Of a DNA stretch of 35,507 nt, positions 15,550-22,628 are shown piece after piece. The position numbers and the translations under genes are program-made. Origin of the DNA: Oscillospiraceae bacterium (GTDB lineage: Bacteria; Bacillota; Clostridia; Oscillospirales; Oscillospiraceae); contig CADBYZ010000009.1 in the NCBI GenBank assembly GCA_902799075.1, positions 1-35,507 on the forward strand, read 5' to 3'. The first letter of the stretch is position 1; every line of letters begins with the position of its first letter. Under the pieces are notes generated by a model that saw only the letters and a list, made by a program, of their open reading frames with translations, was not told the DNA's origin and searched no databases.

Positions 15550-15613
15550 ACGTCACGTTGAACGTCACGTTGTACGTCACCCCAGGTAAGGTAAGGTTAG
15601 GTAAGGTAAGGAT
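15550..15613. repeat. Tandem short repeats in the thrC-thrH gap
   Basis: Two full copies and one partial copy of the 12-mer ACGTCACGTTGW occupy 15550-15581, followed by GGTAAG/GGTTAG pentamer repeats to about 15613. Just before, GCGGTATACCGC is a perfect palindrome. There is no terminator here, so thrC and thrH may share a transcript. The ribosome site of thrH lies in the purine-rich tail (AAAGAGAG). Confidence 0.6.
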
Positions 15614-15644
15614 AGTATAGGACAGGAAAGGATAAAGAGAGCGT

Positions 15645-16247
15645 ATGTATATCACATGCCTTGATCTGGAGGGCGTTTTGGTCCCCGAGATCTGGATCGC
15701 CTTTTCGGAGGCAAGCGGCATCCCCGAGCTTCGCCGCACCACACGTGACGAACCCGACTACGACAAGCTCATGCGCTGGCGTCTCGGCATTTTGAAGGAG
15801 CACGGCCTCGGCCTCAAGGAGATCCAGGACGTGATCGCCACCATCGACCCCCTGCCGGGCGCGAAGGAGTTTCTGGACGAGCTCAGGTCCATCACCCAGG
15901 CCGTCATTTTAAGCGACACCTTTACCCAGTTTGCCCAGCCCCTGATGAAAAAGCTGGGCTGGCCGGCGCTGTTCTGCAACGAGCTGGTGGTCGCCCCCAG
16001 CGGTGAGGTCACGGATTTCCGTCTCCGCTGCCGGCAGACGAAGCTCTCCACCGTGCGGGCCTTCCAGTCCGTGGGCTACGAGACCATTGCCTCCGGCGAC
16101 AGCTTCAACGACCTGGCCATGATCCAGGCGAGCAAGGCGGGCTTCCTCTTCCGCGCCCCGGAGAGCATCAAGGCCCAATACCCGGACATTCCGGCCTGTG
16201 ACGAATACGACGAGCTGTTGAAGCTCATCAAGGCGGCCATGGTGTGA
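15645..16247 (+). CDS. thrH: Phosphoserine phosphatase / homoserine phosphotransferase, ThrH type
   Basis: 200 aa HAD-superfamily enzyme. The N-terminus CLDLEGVLVPEIWIAF is the ThrH signature: nucleophile D7 and, in place of the usual second Asp, E9. Further motifs are ILSDTF (motif II Thr/Ser region) and SGDSFNDLAMI (motif IV Asp residues). Pseudomonas ThrH is known to dephosphorylate phosphoserine and to transfer phosphate to homoserine. Next to thrC this suggests supply of O-phosphohomoserine, or serine synthesis, or both. Length equals that of the Pseudomonas protein (~205 aa). The 3' end is closed by a strong terminator at 16292. Confidence 0.9.
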   Translation: MYITCLDLEGVLVPEIWIAFSEASGIPELRRTTRDEPDYDKLMRWRLGILKEHGLGLKEIQDVIATIDPLPGAKEFLDELRSITQAVILSDTFTQFAQPLMKKLGWPALFCNELVVAPSGEVTDFRLRCRQTKLSTVRAFQSVGYETIASGDSFNDLAMIQASKAGFLFRAPESIKAQYPDIPACDEYDELLKLIKAAMV

Positions 16248-16291
16248 CCTCGGAGGAATGAATATAGATTCAGCCATCCATGCATATACGA

Positions 16292-16330
16292 ATCCCCGGC
16301 GAAATCGTTTACGTTTCGCCGGGGATTTTT
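16292..16330 (+). terminator. Intrinsic terminator after thrH
   Basis: A perfect 13-bp stem, ATCCCCGGCGAAA (16292-16304) with TTTCGCCGGGGAT (16314-16326), 9-base loop, then T residues to 16330. The same hairpin arms recur inside TIR element copies B and C, and in altered form at 31856. Confidence 0.85.
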
Positions 16331-16331
16331 G

Positions 16332-16360
16332 TTGCAGACGGTGGGGAAATCTGCTATAAT
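16332..16360 (+). promoter_or_regulatory. Promoter of the VOC-azlCD operon
   Basis: TTGCAG (16332-16337), 17-base spacer, perfect TATAAT (16355-16360). It begins 2 bases after the thrH terminator, so transcription of the operon starts anew here. Confidence 0.75.
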
Positions 16361-16400
16361 GCGCGTATTCCAAAATTTCCTGCGCGGAGGGAGCCTCATT

Positions 16401-16784
16401 ATGGAGCTCAACGCCATTCACCACATTGCGATCATCGTCTCGGACTACGCGGCGGCGCGCAGCTTCTATGTTGACATGCTGGGCTTTCCGGTGCTGCGGG
16501 AAAACTACCGCCCGGAAAAGCGGGACCGGAAGCTCGACCTGAAGCTCAACGACGACACGGAGCTTGAGATCTTCGCCCCGGAAAACCCGCCGAAGCGGCC
16601 CTCCTACCCCGAGGCCTGCGGTCTGCGGCACCTGGCGTTTCATGTTTCGGACATCGAGCAGACCGTCGCGGAGCTCTCGGCCCTCGGCATCGCCTGTGAG
16701 CCCGTCCGTTTCGATACCTTCACGGGAAAGAAGATGACCTTCTTCCGCGACCCGGACGGTCTGCCGCTGGAGCTGCACGAATAG
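16401..16784 (+). CDS. VOC-family glyoxalase-like protein
   Basis: 127 aa from ATG 16401 with GGAGGGAG upstream; a longer frame would start inside the promoter. Two beta-alpha-beta-beta-beta modules of the vicinal oxygen chelate fold are visible. Candidate metal ligands are H8 (NAIHHIAII), the Glu in TELEIF, a His in LRHLAFHV and the Glu in LPLELHE. This is the YaeR/SMU-type subgroup of lactoylglutathione-lyase-like proteins; true substrate is unknown and glutathione use is doubtful in this type of bacterium. It is followed after 33 bases by azlC, the only hint to its physiological setting. Confidence 0.8.
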   Translation: MELNAIHHIAIIVSDYAAARSFYVDMLGFPVLRENYRPEKRDRKLDLKLNDDTELEIFAPENPPKRPSYPEACGLRHLAFHVSDIEQTVAELSALGIACEPVRFDTFTGKKMTFFRDPDGLPLELHE

Positions 16785-16817
16785 GAGACAGCGCAAAAAG
16801 GAGAACACCGCAACGCA

Positions 16818-17507
16818 ATGAAAAACGAAGTAACCAGACAGGCATTCAAAACCTCCATCCCCGTGATGGCGGGCTATATCGTGCTCGGCATGGGCTTCGG
16901 CCTGCTGCTGCACGACGCGGGCTACGGCGCGGGCTGGGCCCTGCTCATGGCCGTCACCATCTACGCCGGCACCATGCAGTATGTGGGCGTGAGCCTGCTT
17001 GCGGGCGCGGCGTCCGTTCTCACCACGGCGCTGACCACCCTCATGGTGCAGGCGCGGCACCTTTTCTACAGTATCTCCATGATCGAGCGCTACAAGGGCG
17101 CGGGCAAGTATAAGCCCTACATGATCTTCGGCCTGACGGACGAGACCTATTCGCTTTTGAGCGACGACAATCTCCCGGTTGACCCGAAGGACGCCCACCG
17201 CTACCGCTTCCTCGTCACTCTGTTCAACCACAGCTACTGGATCATCGGCTGCGTGACAGGCAACCTTCTGGGCGAGGTCCTGCCCTTCTCGACCAGGGGC
17301 CTGGAGTTTTCGATGACGGCGCTGTTCGTGGCGTCGCTGACCGAGCAATGGATCACCATGCGCGACCACATCCCGGCGCTGACGGGTCTTTTCAGCACGC
17401 TGCTGTGCCTGCTCGTCTTCGGGCCGGACAATTTCCTGATCCCGGCCCTGCTGCTCATCACCCTGATCCTGACGCTTCTGCGCAGCCGAGAGGAGGCCCG
17501 GGCATGA
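16818..17507 (+). CDS. azlC: AzlC family branched-chain amino acid exporter, large subunit
   Basis: 229 aa, about five to six membrane helices. Family phrases are [21 protein letters not shown] at the N-terminus, [14 protein letters not shown], the polar [14 protein letters not shown] loop and [10 protein letters not shown], all characteristic of AzlC (YgaZ-like). With AzlD it forms an export complex for branched-chain amino acids and related compounds such as the analogue 4-azaleucine. Its TGA overlaps the azlD ATG. The ribosome site AAAAGGAG is rather far (about 14 bases) from the ATG, which may lower initiation. Confidence 0.92.
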   Translation: MKNEVTRQAFKTSIPVMAGYIVLGMGFGLLLHDAGYGAGWALLMAVTIYAGTMQYVGVSLLAGAASVLTTALTTLMVQARHLFYSISMIERYKGAGKYKPYMIFGLTDETYSLLSDDNLPVDPKDAHRYRFLVTLFNHSYWIIGCVTGNLLGEVLPFSTRGLEFSMTALFVASLTEQWITMRDHIPALTGLFSTLLCLLVFGPDNFLIPALLLITLILTLLRSREEARA

Positions 17508-17818
17508 GAGAAGTCAAGCTGATTGCCGTCATGGCCCTGGGCACGGCGCTGCTGCGCTTTCTGCCCTTCCTCATCTTCCGCAAACGCACGCCGCCCTACA
17601 TCGCCTATCTGGGCAAGGTCCTGCCCCCGGCGCTTATCGGCATGCTGGTCATCTACTGCTTCAAAGACGTGCGCTTCACGACCGCGCCCCACGGCCTGCC
17701 GGAGCTGATCGCGGCGGGGAGCGTGGTGCTGCTGCATGTATGGAAGCGCAGCTCCCTCGTCAGCATCCTCGGCGGCACGGCGATCTACATGGTGCTGGTG
17801 CAGCTGGTATTCGCGTAA
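17504..17818 (+). CDS. azlD: AzlD family branched-chain amino acid exporter, small subunit
   Basis: 104 aa from ATG 17504, which overlaps azlC as ATGA, so the two are translated together. Three to four membrane helices; hallmark phrases are [14 protein letters not shown] near residues 15-30, [18 protein letters not shown], and a C-terminal [14 protein letters not shown]. Small partner of AzlC (YgaH-like). The normal size for the family is 100-110 aa. Another frame that opens earlier on the same strand lies inside azlC and is not used. Confidence 0.9.
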   Translation: MREVKLIAVMALGTALLRFLPFLIFRKRTPPYIAYLGKVLPPALIGMLVIYCFKDVRFTTAPHGLPELIAAGSVVLLHVWKRSSLVSILGGTAIYMVLVQLVFA

Positions 17819-17874
17819 ACGCAAACCGGGCGCGCGGTAAAACACAGGTTTTATACGTTAAATCGGTGCTGAAC

Positions 17875-18024
17875 GTAGGGGCCGACGCCCACGGCGGCCC
17901 GGCAGAGAAATCTCAATAATTGCACATATCCCCGGCAAATTCGCCGCATTCGTGCGTTTTTGCCGGGGATTCCAGCATAAATTTGATCTGAACCGCGCGG
18001 GCCGCCGTGGGCGTCGGCCCCTAC
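17875..18024. repeat. TIR element copy B (GTAGGGGC-family), with nested hairpin
   Basis: Termini 17875-17901 and 17998-18024 are a perfect 27-bp inverted repeat starting GTAGGGGCCGACGCCCACGG. The interior holds a second hairpin, ATCCCCGGCAAA (17928-17939) with TTTGCCGGGGAT (17959-17970). No ORF. It lies just behind azlD. The hairpin is followed by few T residues, so it is not a clear terminator. Confidence 0.85.
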
Positions 18025-18071
18025 AATGGCATCCGGACTTTTTCTCAGCCCTTTTTCGTTTTTCTCATAAA

Positions 18072-18359
18072 CAAAAAAGTGGCCCCTTCCGTTTGGAAGG
18101 GGCCAGAACAGCAATCCATATGAACATTTCTCATGTTATGAAGGGATTTGCTTTGGACAATGCCAGGCCATGTCGCGATCATCGCCTGTTGATTGTCTCA
18201 ATCGGTTTTCCGTCACAAGTTATGTATGCGTGATACGTTGACGATCGTTGCCCGGTCAACCTCCGGCCTCTTGGCCGCCGGCAGCCCGCAAGTAAATTGG
18301 TCATGCTCTCCGGGTTAATGGTGCCGATTACACCGATGGGATGCCGCCCATCTCCAGTG
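18072..18359 (-). ncRNA. Candidate stand-alone small RNA, about 290 nt
   Basis: On the minus strand a near-consensus promoter (18366-18394) is followed about 290 bases on by an excellent intrinsic terminator (18073-18105). No convincing gene lies between: the longest frame is 41 codons (18179-18304) with a poorly spaced ribosome site. The predicted transcript has several local stems: GATGGG/CCCATC near 18334-18351, GGTG/CACC just after it, CGGCC-AAGA-GGCCG near 18263-18276, GTTGAC/GTCAAC near 18235-18260 and GATTG-AGA-CAATC near 18190-18203. The next minus-strand features are a repeat and the convergent azlD, so it is not a leader of a gene. It matches no RNA family that I can recognise (not 6S, SRP, tmRNA or RNase P). 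Confidence 0.55.
18073..18105 (-). terminator. Intrinsic terminator of the candidate small RNA
   Basis: 11-bp perfect stem, TGGCCCCTTCC (18080-18090) with GGAAGGGGCCA (18095-18105), loop of four. Read on the minus strand it is followed by C and six T (18078-18073). On the plus strand the stem is followed by GAACAGCAA, so the terminator acts leftward. Confidence 0.85.
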
Positions 18360-18365
18360 CTGTGT

Positions 18366-18394
18366 ATTGTACTACCGATTTTCTGGAAAGTCAA
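18366..18394 (-). promoter_or_regulatory. Promoter of the candidate small RNA
   Basis: Minus strand: TTGACT (18394-18389), 17-base spacer, TACAAT (18371-18366). Start is expected near 18359. It is divergent from the mtnN promoter about 60 bases to the right. Confidence 0.7.
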
Positions 18395-18452
18395 TGAACA
18401 AATTATGAACTTTTGAAGGAATTCCCAACCCATCTTGGAAAGCAAAAAGCTC

Positions 18453-18481
18453 TTGCGGCAGTACAATCCATGTGTTATGAT
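18453..18481 (+). promoter_or_regulatory. mtnN promoter
   Basis: TTGCGG (18453-18458), 17-base spacer, TATGAT (18476-18481). The leader to the ATG is about 25 bases and holds AAGGAG, leaving no room for a riboswitch. Confidence 0.65.
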
Positions 18482-18511
18482 TGTCAAAACGCAGTCAGAA
18501 GGAGAAAAACC

Positions 18512-19222
18512 ATGAATCTTGAAACCAAACCTATCGGCATCATCGGTGCCATGGACAATGAAATCGAGCTTTTGAAAAGCAGCATGGACATCAAAAAGAT
18601 GGAAGCCATCGCAGGCATGACCTACTATTGCGGCACACTCTGTGAGCACGATGTGGTGCTGGTGCGCTGCGGGATCGGCAAGGTCAACGCCGCCATCTGC
18701 GCCCAGACGCTGATTACCCACTTCGGTGTCGGCCGGGTCATCAACACCGGCGTTGCCGGGGCTCTGGAAAGGGACATCAACATCGGGGACATCGTGGTCT
18801 CCACCGACGCGGTGCAGCACGACATGGACTGCACGTCTCTGGGCTACAGCTTGGGCATCATCCCCGACAACGAGTTCAGCTTCTTCGAGGCGGACGAGGT
18901 CATGCGCCGCAGCGCGGCGGAGTCTGCCCGTCTTGCCGCGCCGGAGAAGCGCGTCTTTGAAGGGCGCGTCGCCTCAGGCGATCAGTTCATTGCCGACAGC
19001 GCCCGCAAGCAGGCCATCATCAAGGAGCACGGCGCCATCTGCTGTGAGATGGAGGGCGCCGCGATCGGCCAGGTCTGCGCCCAGAACCGCGTGCCCTTTG
19101 TCATCATCCGCGCCATTTCCGACAAGGCCGACGATTCCGGTCATCTCTCCTACCGCTCCTTCGTGGAGATTGCCGCGAGGCACAGCGCGGCCATCGTGAA
19201 GCACATGGTGGAGAACGCCTGA
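18512..19222 (+). CDS. mtnN: 5'-methylthioadenosine/S-adenosylhomocysteine nucleosidase
   Basis: 236 aa from ATG 18512, AAGGAG 8 bases upstream. The enzyme splits MTA and SAH into adenine and the thioribose or ribosyl-homocysteine part, clearing by-products of SAM use. The N-terminal IGIIGAMDNEIELL aligns with the E. coli start, putting catalytic-site Glu at E17 (E. coli E12). Also seen are the GVAGAL loop, the MEGAAIGQVC ribose-binding segment, and ISDKAD with the catalytic Asp. Length is normal (230-240 aa). A bidirectional terminator separates it from the convergent LysM gene. Confidence 0.95.
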   Translation: MNLETKPIGIIGAMDNEIELLKSSMDIKKMEAIAGMTYYCGTLCEHDVVLVRCGIGKVNAAICAQTLITHFGVGRVINTGVAGALERDINIGDIVVSTDAVQHDMDCTSLGYSLGIIPDNEFSFFEADEVMRRSAAESARLAAPEKRVFEGRVASGDQFIADSARKQAIIKEHGAICCEMEGAAIGQVCAQNRVPFVIIRAISDKADDSGHLSYRSFVEIAARHSAAIVKHMVENA

Positions 19223-19232
19223 ATAGAACGCC

Positions 19233-19279
19233 AAAAAGGACTGCCTCAAAACGACAGACGTTTTGAGACAGTCCTTTTT
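19233..19279. terminator. Bidirectional terminator between mtnN and the LysM gene
   Basis: A long stem of 21 positions with one mismatch, 19233-19253 against 19259-19279, loop ACAGA. A-run on the left and T-run on the right let it work on both strands, serving the convergent genes. Confidence 0.9.
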
Positions 19280-19291
19280 TTCCGTCTCCGC

Positions 19292-19522
19292 TCAGCTCTT
19301 GTAGATCACCAGCGTCTCACCCTCGCGGATGAGGTCGGGGTTGCGGATGTTGTTCCAGGTCACCAGATCCATGATGGACACGCCGTACATGGCCGCGATC
19401 TTGGTGAGCGTGTCGCCCCGCTTGACCGTGTAGCCGATCTTCTGCCGTCTGGGCTCGTTCTCGCCGCCGCTGACCTTGGCAAGACCAGCATCGCTGAGCT
19501 GCTTCTTTTCTTTTCCGAACAT
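19292..19522 (-). CDS. Small LysM-domain protein with double-glycine leader
   Basis: 76 aa from ATG 19522, GGAGAGGAA upstream. Residues 30-75 are one LysM domain (YTVKRGDTLTKIAAMYGVSI...NPDLIREGETLVIY), which binds N-acetylglucosamine polymers such as peptidoglycan. Residues 1-20 contain LSDAGLAKVSGG. Counting back from the last Gly: L-12, S-11, L-7, V-4, G-2, G-1, the pattern of leaders cut by C39-peptidase ABC exporters. There is no Sec signal peptide or membrane helix, so secretion through such an exporter would solve how a wall-binding domain leaves the cell. No exporter is in the window. The alternative is a cytosolic LysM protein with a chance leader-like start. Confidence 0.85.
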   Translation of the reverse strand: MFGKEKKQLSDAGLAKVSGGENEPRRQKIGYTVKRGDTLTKIAAMYGVSIMDLVTWNNIRNPDLIREGETLVIYKS

Positions 19523-19566
19523 GTGAGTTCCTCTCCTTCATGGCAAATTTCTTGTATGATGAAAAA

Positions 19567-19595
19567 AGTATAAACCGCCGCGGCATTTTTTACAA
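19567..19595 (-). promoter_or_regulatory. Promoter of the LysM gene
   Basis: Minus strand TTGTAA (19595-19590), 17-base spacer, TATACT (19572-19567), about 45 bases before the ATG. Confidence 0.65.
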
Positions 19596-19655
19596 GTGGG
19601 CCCGGTCGGGTTTAGGAAATCTTAAGGAATGACAAAAAGCCCGCTCCCTTCATTT

Positions 19656-19735
19656 GTTAGCTTTGGTTAACTTTTTTAACAAAAGCCCTTGACAAGTTAG
19701 CGAGGATTAACTATTATACTATATGCAAGTTAGCC
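19656..19735 (+). promoter_or_regulatory. feo promoter with repeated GTTAGC-type half-sites (candidate metal-repressor operator)
   Basis: TTGACA (19689-19694), 17-base spacer, TATTAT (19712-19717). The spacer itself is an inverted repeat, AGTTA (19695-19699) with TAACT (19708-19712). Further half-sites are GTTAGC 19656, GTTAAC 19666, and GTTAGC 19729. This resembles the half-sites of DtxR/IdeR-family iron repressors (TTAGGTTAGC) more than Fur boxes. Binding by such a repressor would block the polymerase under iron sufficiency. The family call is inference. Confidence 0.5.
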
Positions 19736-19774
19736 AAATGCAACCTGCAATCCGGACAACAGAGAGGAACAGCA

Positions 19775-19987
19775 ATGATGCCTTTGAATGTAGCGCAGCC
19801 CGGGGAAGAGAACATCATCCGCAAGATCGGCGGCAGCCCCGAGGTAAAGCAGCATCTGGCGGATCTGGGCTTTGTGGTGGGCGGCACGGTCACGCTGCTG
19901 AGTGTTTTGGGCGGCAATGTGATCGTAAACGTCAAGGAGTCCCGGGTCGCCCTGGACGCCGACATGGCCCGGCGGATAATGATTTGA
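19775..19987 (+). CDS. feoA: FeoA family protein (first copy)
   Basis: 70 aa, one SH3-like FeoA domain: PGEENIIRKIGGSPEVKQHLADLGFVVGGTVTLLSVLGGNVIVNVKESRVALD. FeoA is a small cytosolic partner of the FeoB iron transporter, needed for full uptake activity. ATG 19775 is 5 bases after GAGAGGAAC; a second ATG follows directly. The gene opens the operon. It differs clearly from the next feoA copy (N-terminal MPLNVAQPGE against MKTLRDAKIGE), so this is not a recent duplication. The role of having two separate FeoA proteins is not known, though the arrangement is common in Clostridia. Confidence 0.9.
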   Translation: MMPLNVAQPGEENIIRKIGGSPEVKQHLADLGFVVGGTVTLLSVLGGNVIVNVKESRVALDADMARRIMI

Positions 19988-20000
19988 GGGAGGAAACGGA

Positions 20001-20222
20001 ATGAAAACACTGCGGGACGCGAAAATCGGCGAGACCGTCAAGGTCGTCAAGCTCCACGGAGAGGGCGCGGTGAAGCGCCGCATCATGGACATGGGCATCA
20101 CCAGGGGTGTCGAAGTCTATGTGCGCAAGGTCGCGCCGCTGGGAGATCCGGTCGAGGTCACCGTGCGCGGCTACGAGCTGAGCCTGCGCAAGGCCGACGC
20201 CGAGATGGTCGAGGTCGAGTAA
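20001..20222 (+). CDS. feoA: FeoA family protein (second copy)
   Basis: 73 aa, canonical FeoA domain: LRDAKIGETVKVVKLHGEGAVKRRIMDMGITRGVEVYVRKVAPLGDPVEVTVRGYELSLRKADAEMVEV. The RRIMDMG and GDPVEV(T/R)VRGYELSLRK phrases are the family core. It starts 13 bases behind the first feoA with GGGAGGAAA as ribosome site. It probably contacts the cytosolic or membrane face of FeoB, whose gene follows after 86 bases. It ends in VEVE. Confidence 0.93.
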   Translation: MKTLRDAKIGETVKVVKLHGEGAVKRRIMDMGITRGVEVYVRKVAPLGDPVEVTVRGYELSLRKADAEMVEVE

Positions 20223-20308
20223 AGACGTATCTGTTCCGGGGCGGCGGCCCCGTATCTTCAAGCTCTGCGGTTAGGCATTTCTAACTGGGAAAGAAAGGAC
20301 TTACAGCC

Positions 20309-22591
20309 ATGGATATACGCATTGCTCTTGCCGGCAACCCCAACAGCGGCAAAACGACGCTTTTTAACGCCCTGACCGGCTCTGCCCAGTTTGTGGGCAA
20401 CTGGCCCGGCGTCACGGTGGAGAAGAAGGAAGGCAAGCTCAAGAAGTTTGACGGCGTCATCGTCACGGACCTGCCCGGCATCTACTCCCTCTCCCCCTAT
20501 ACGCTCGAGGAAGTGGTCGCGAGAAACTACCTCATCGACGAGCGCCCCGACGCCATATTGAACATCGTCGACGGCACGAATCTGGAGCGCAACCTCTATC
20601 TCACCACCCAGCTGACCGAGCTGGGCATCCCCGTGGTGGTCGCCATCAACATGATGGATATCGTCCGCCGCAAGGGTGACAAGATCGACATCAAGGAGCT
20701 GTCCCGTCAGCTCGGGTGTGAGGTCGTGGAGATCTCCGCCCTGAAGGGCGACGGCGTACAGGCCGCCGCCGAGGCCGCCGTGAAGGCTGCCAAGGGGGTC
20801 AAAACCATCCCCATGCACAAGTTCAACGGCGTGGTGGAGCACGCCCTGGCCCACATCGAGGAGGTCACCGTCCACCACCTGCCCGAGGAGCAGCAGCGCT
20901 GGTACGCCATCAAACTCTTCGAGCGCGACGAGAAGGTGATGCAGAAGCTGAACCTGCCGGCCGAGACGGTGGCCCACATCGAAAACGACATCAAGGCCGC
21001 CGAGAAGGAGCTGGACGACGACGCCGAGAGCATCATCACCAACGAGCGCTACATCTACATAGGCTCGGTCATCAAGGCCTGCTATAAGAAAAAGAGCCAC
21101 GGTGAGCTGAGCACCTCGGACAAAATCGACCGGATCGTCACCAACCGCTGGCTGGCTCTGCCCATCTTCGCCCTGGTCATGTACCTGGTCTACGCCCTGT
21201 CCATGGGCAAGTCTATCGCCGACGGCGGCATCTCCATCGGCACCTTCCTCACCGACTGGGCAAACGACGTGCTGGGCGGCGCGTGGCTGACCGACGGCTC
21301 CCGCGCCCTGCTGGAGAGCTGGGGCGTGGCTCCCTGGCTTGTGGGCCTCATTTCCGACGGCATCCTCGCCGGCGTCGGCGCGGTGCTGGGCTTCGTGCCC
21401 CAGATGCTGGTCCTCTTCCTGATGCTGTGCCTGCTGGAAGACTGCGGCTATATGGCCCGCATCGCCTTCATCATGGACCGTATCTTCCGCCGCTTCGGGC
21501 TTTCCGGCAAGAGCTTCATCCCCATGCTGGTGGGTACCGGCTGCGGCATCCCCGGCGTCATGGCCTCGCGCACCATTGAAAACGAGCGAGACCGCCGCAT
21601 GACCATCATGACCACGACCTTCATCCCCTGCGGTGCGAAAATGCCCATCATCGGCCTCATTGCGGGCGCGCTCTTCGGCGGCAGCACCCTGGTCGCCACC
21701 TCCGCCTACTTCATCGGCATTGCGGCCATCGTCATCTCCGGCATCATGCTCAAGAAGACGAAGATGTTCGCCGGCGACCCGGCTCCCTTCGTTATGGAGC
21801 TGCCCCCCTACCACGTCCCCGCCTGGGGCAACGTCCTGCGCGGCACCTGGGAGCGCGGCTGGTCCTTCATCAAGCGCGCCGGCTCCGTCATCGTCATCGC
21901 CTCCATCATCATCTGGTTCCTCTCCGGCTTCGGCACGGTCAACGGCAAGTTCGGCATGGTCCAGGAGCTCTACGAGGACAAGGAGCTCGTCAACGACGCC
22001 TATGTCAGCCAGGTGGCCGAGCGCATGGGCATCCCCGAGGACGAGGTCGAGCCCATGGACGACTCCATCCTGGCCCGCGTCTCCCAGCCTGTGTCCGTGA
22101 TCTTCAAGCCCCTGGGCTTCGGCGACTGGAAGCCCACCACCGCCACCGTCACCGGTCTTGTGGCCAAGGAAGAGGTCGTCGGAACCTTCGGCGTCCTGTA
22201 CAACTACGACGACAAGGACGGCGAGGAGGAGCTGGAGGAAAACGGCGACCAGATCTGGCCGAACGTGCGCGAGGACTTTGAGCGCTTCTCCGGCGGTCAC
22301 GGCAAGCTCGCGGCCTACTCCTTCATGATCTTCAACCTCCTCTGCGCCCCCTGCTTTGCGGCCATCGGCGCCATCAAGCGCGAGATGAACAGCCGCAAGT
22401 GGACCTGGTTTGCCATCTGCTACCAGTGCGGCTTTGCCTATGTGATCTCCCTGATCGTCTGGCAGATCGGCTGCGTGATCGCAGGCAGCGCGCATGTGCT
22501 CGGCCTGATCGCGGCGATCGCCCTGCTCGCGGCCCTGTGCTGGCAGCTGTTCAAGCCCTACAAGGAGTCGCAGAAATTAACCGTAAAGTAA
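20309..22591 (+). CDS. feoB: Ferrous iron transport protein B
   Basis: 760 aa membrane iron(II) transporter with a GTPase head. N-terminal G domain: G1 GNPNSGKTT (9-17), G3 DLPGIYSL, G4 NMMD, G5-like region SALKGDG. A helical GDI-like spacer follows (~165-260). The membrane part has two Gate motifs (GFVPQMLVLFLMLCLLEDCGYMARIAFIMDR and the FAVxPxGxK-like region TTFIPCGAKMPI with ..LLCAPCFAAIGAIKRE). The GCGIPG and CGAK cysteine-bearing stretches are conserved. Length is at the upper end of the range. AAAGGA lies 11 bases before ATG 20309. The two feoA genes upstream and the Cys-rich gene downstream complete the operon. Confidence 0.97.
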   Translation: MDIRIALAGNPNSGKTTLFNALTGSAQFVGNWPGVTVEKKEGKLKKFDGVIVTDLPGIYSLSPYTLEEVVARNYLIDERPDAILNIVDGTNLERNLYLTTQLTELGIPVVVAINMMDIVRRKGDKIDIKELSRQLGCEVVEISALKGDGVQAAAEAAVKAAKGVKTIPMHKFNGVVEHALAHIEEVTVHHLPEEQQRWYAIKLFERDEKVMQKLNLPAETVAHIENDIKAAEKELDDDAESIITNERYIYIGSVIKACYKKKSHGELSTSDKIDRIVTNRWLALPIFALVMYLVYALSMGKSIADGGISIGTFLTDWANDVLGGAWLTDGSRALLESWGVAPWLVGLISDGILAGVGAVLGFVPQMLVLFLMLCLLEDCGYMARIAFIMDRIFRRFGLSGKSFIPMLVGTGCGIPGVMASRTIENERDRRMTIMTTTFIPCGAKMPIIGLIAGALFGGSTLVATSAYFIGIAAIVISGIMLKKTKMFAGDPAPFVMELPPYHVPAWGNVLRGTWERGWSFIKRAGSVIVIASIIIWFLSGFGTVNGKFGMVQELYEDKELVNDAYVSQVAERMGIPEDEVEPMDDSILARVSQPVSVIFKPLGFGDWKPTTATVTGLVAKEEVVGTFGVLYNYDDKDGEEELEENGDQIWPNVREDFERFSGGHGKLAAYSFMIFNLLCAPCFAAIGAIKREMNSRKWTWFAICYQCGFAYVISLIVWQIGCVIAGSAHVLGLIAAIALLAALCWQLFKPYKESQKLTVK

Positions 22592-22628
22592 TTCTCCCAT
22601 TCTGACAGTACCCCTTTTCTTTCTCTTT

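Noticed and set aside
15909-17369. A 486-codon minus-strand frame across thrH, the VOC gene and azlC
   Set aside because: Crosses a terminator and promoter of the opposite strand and has biased composition only.
18179-18304. 41-codon frame inside the candidate small RNA
   Set aside because: Only three bases lie between GGAG and the ATG, no recognisable motif, and the stem-rich region fits RNA better; kept only as an alternative.
18318-18346. Minus-strand stretch that resembles the coding start of mtnN (ATCGG..ATCGG..CCAT)
   Set aside because: Similarity is in the same sense, not complementary, and covers only about 25 bases, so no antisense pairing or duplicated gene can be claimed.
18482-18511. 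Riboswitch before mtnN
   Set aside because: The leader after the mapped-looking promoter is about 25 bases, too short for a SAM or SAH riboswitch.
20258-22495. A 745-codon open frame on the minus strand opposite feoB
   Set aside because: It is a shadow of the GC-rich feoB codons: low-complexity His/Asp/Gly-rich product, no ribosome site, and the plus frame has all FeoB motifs.
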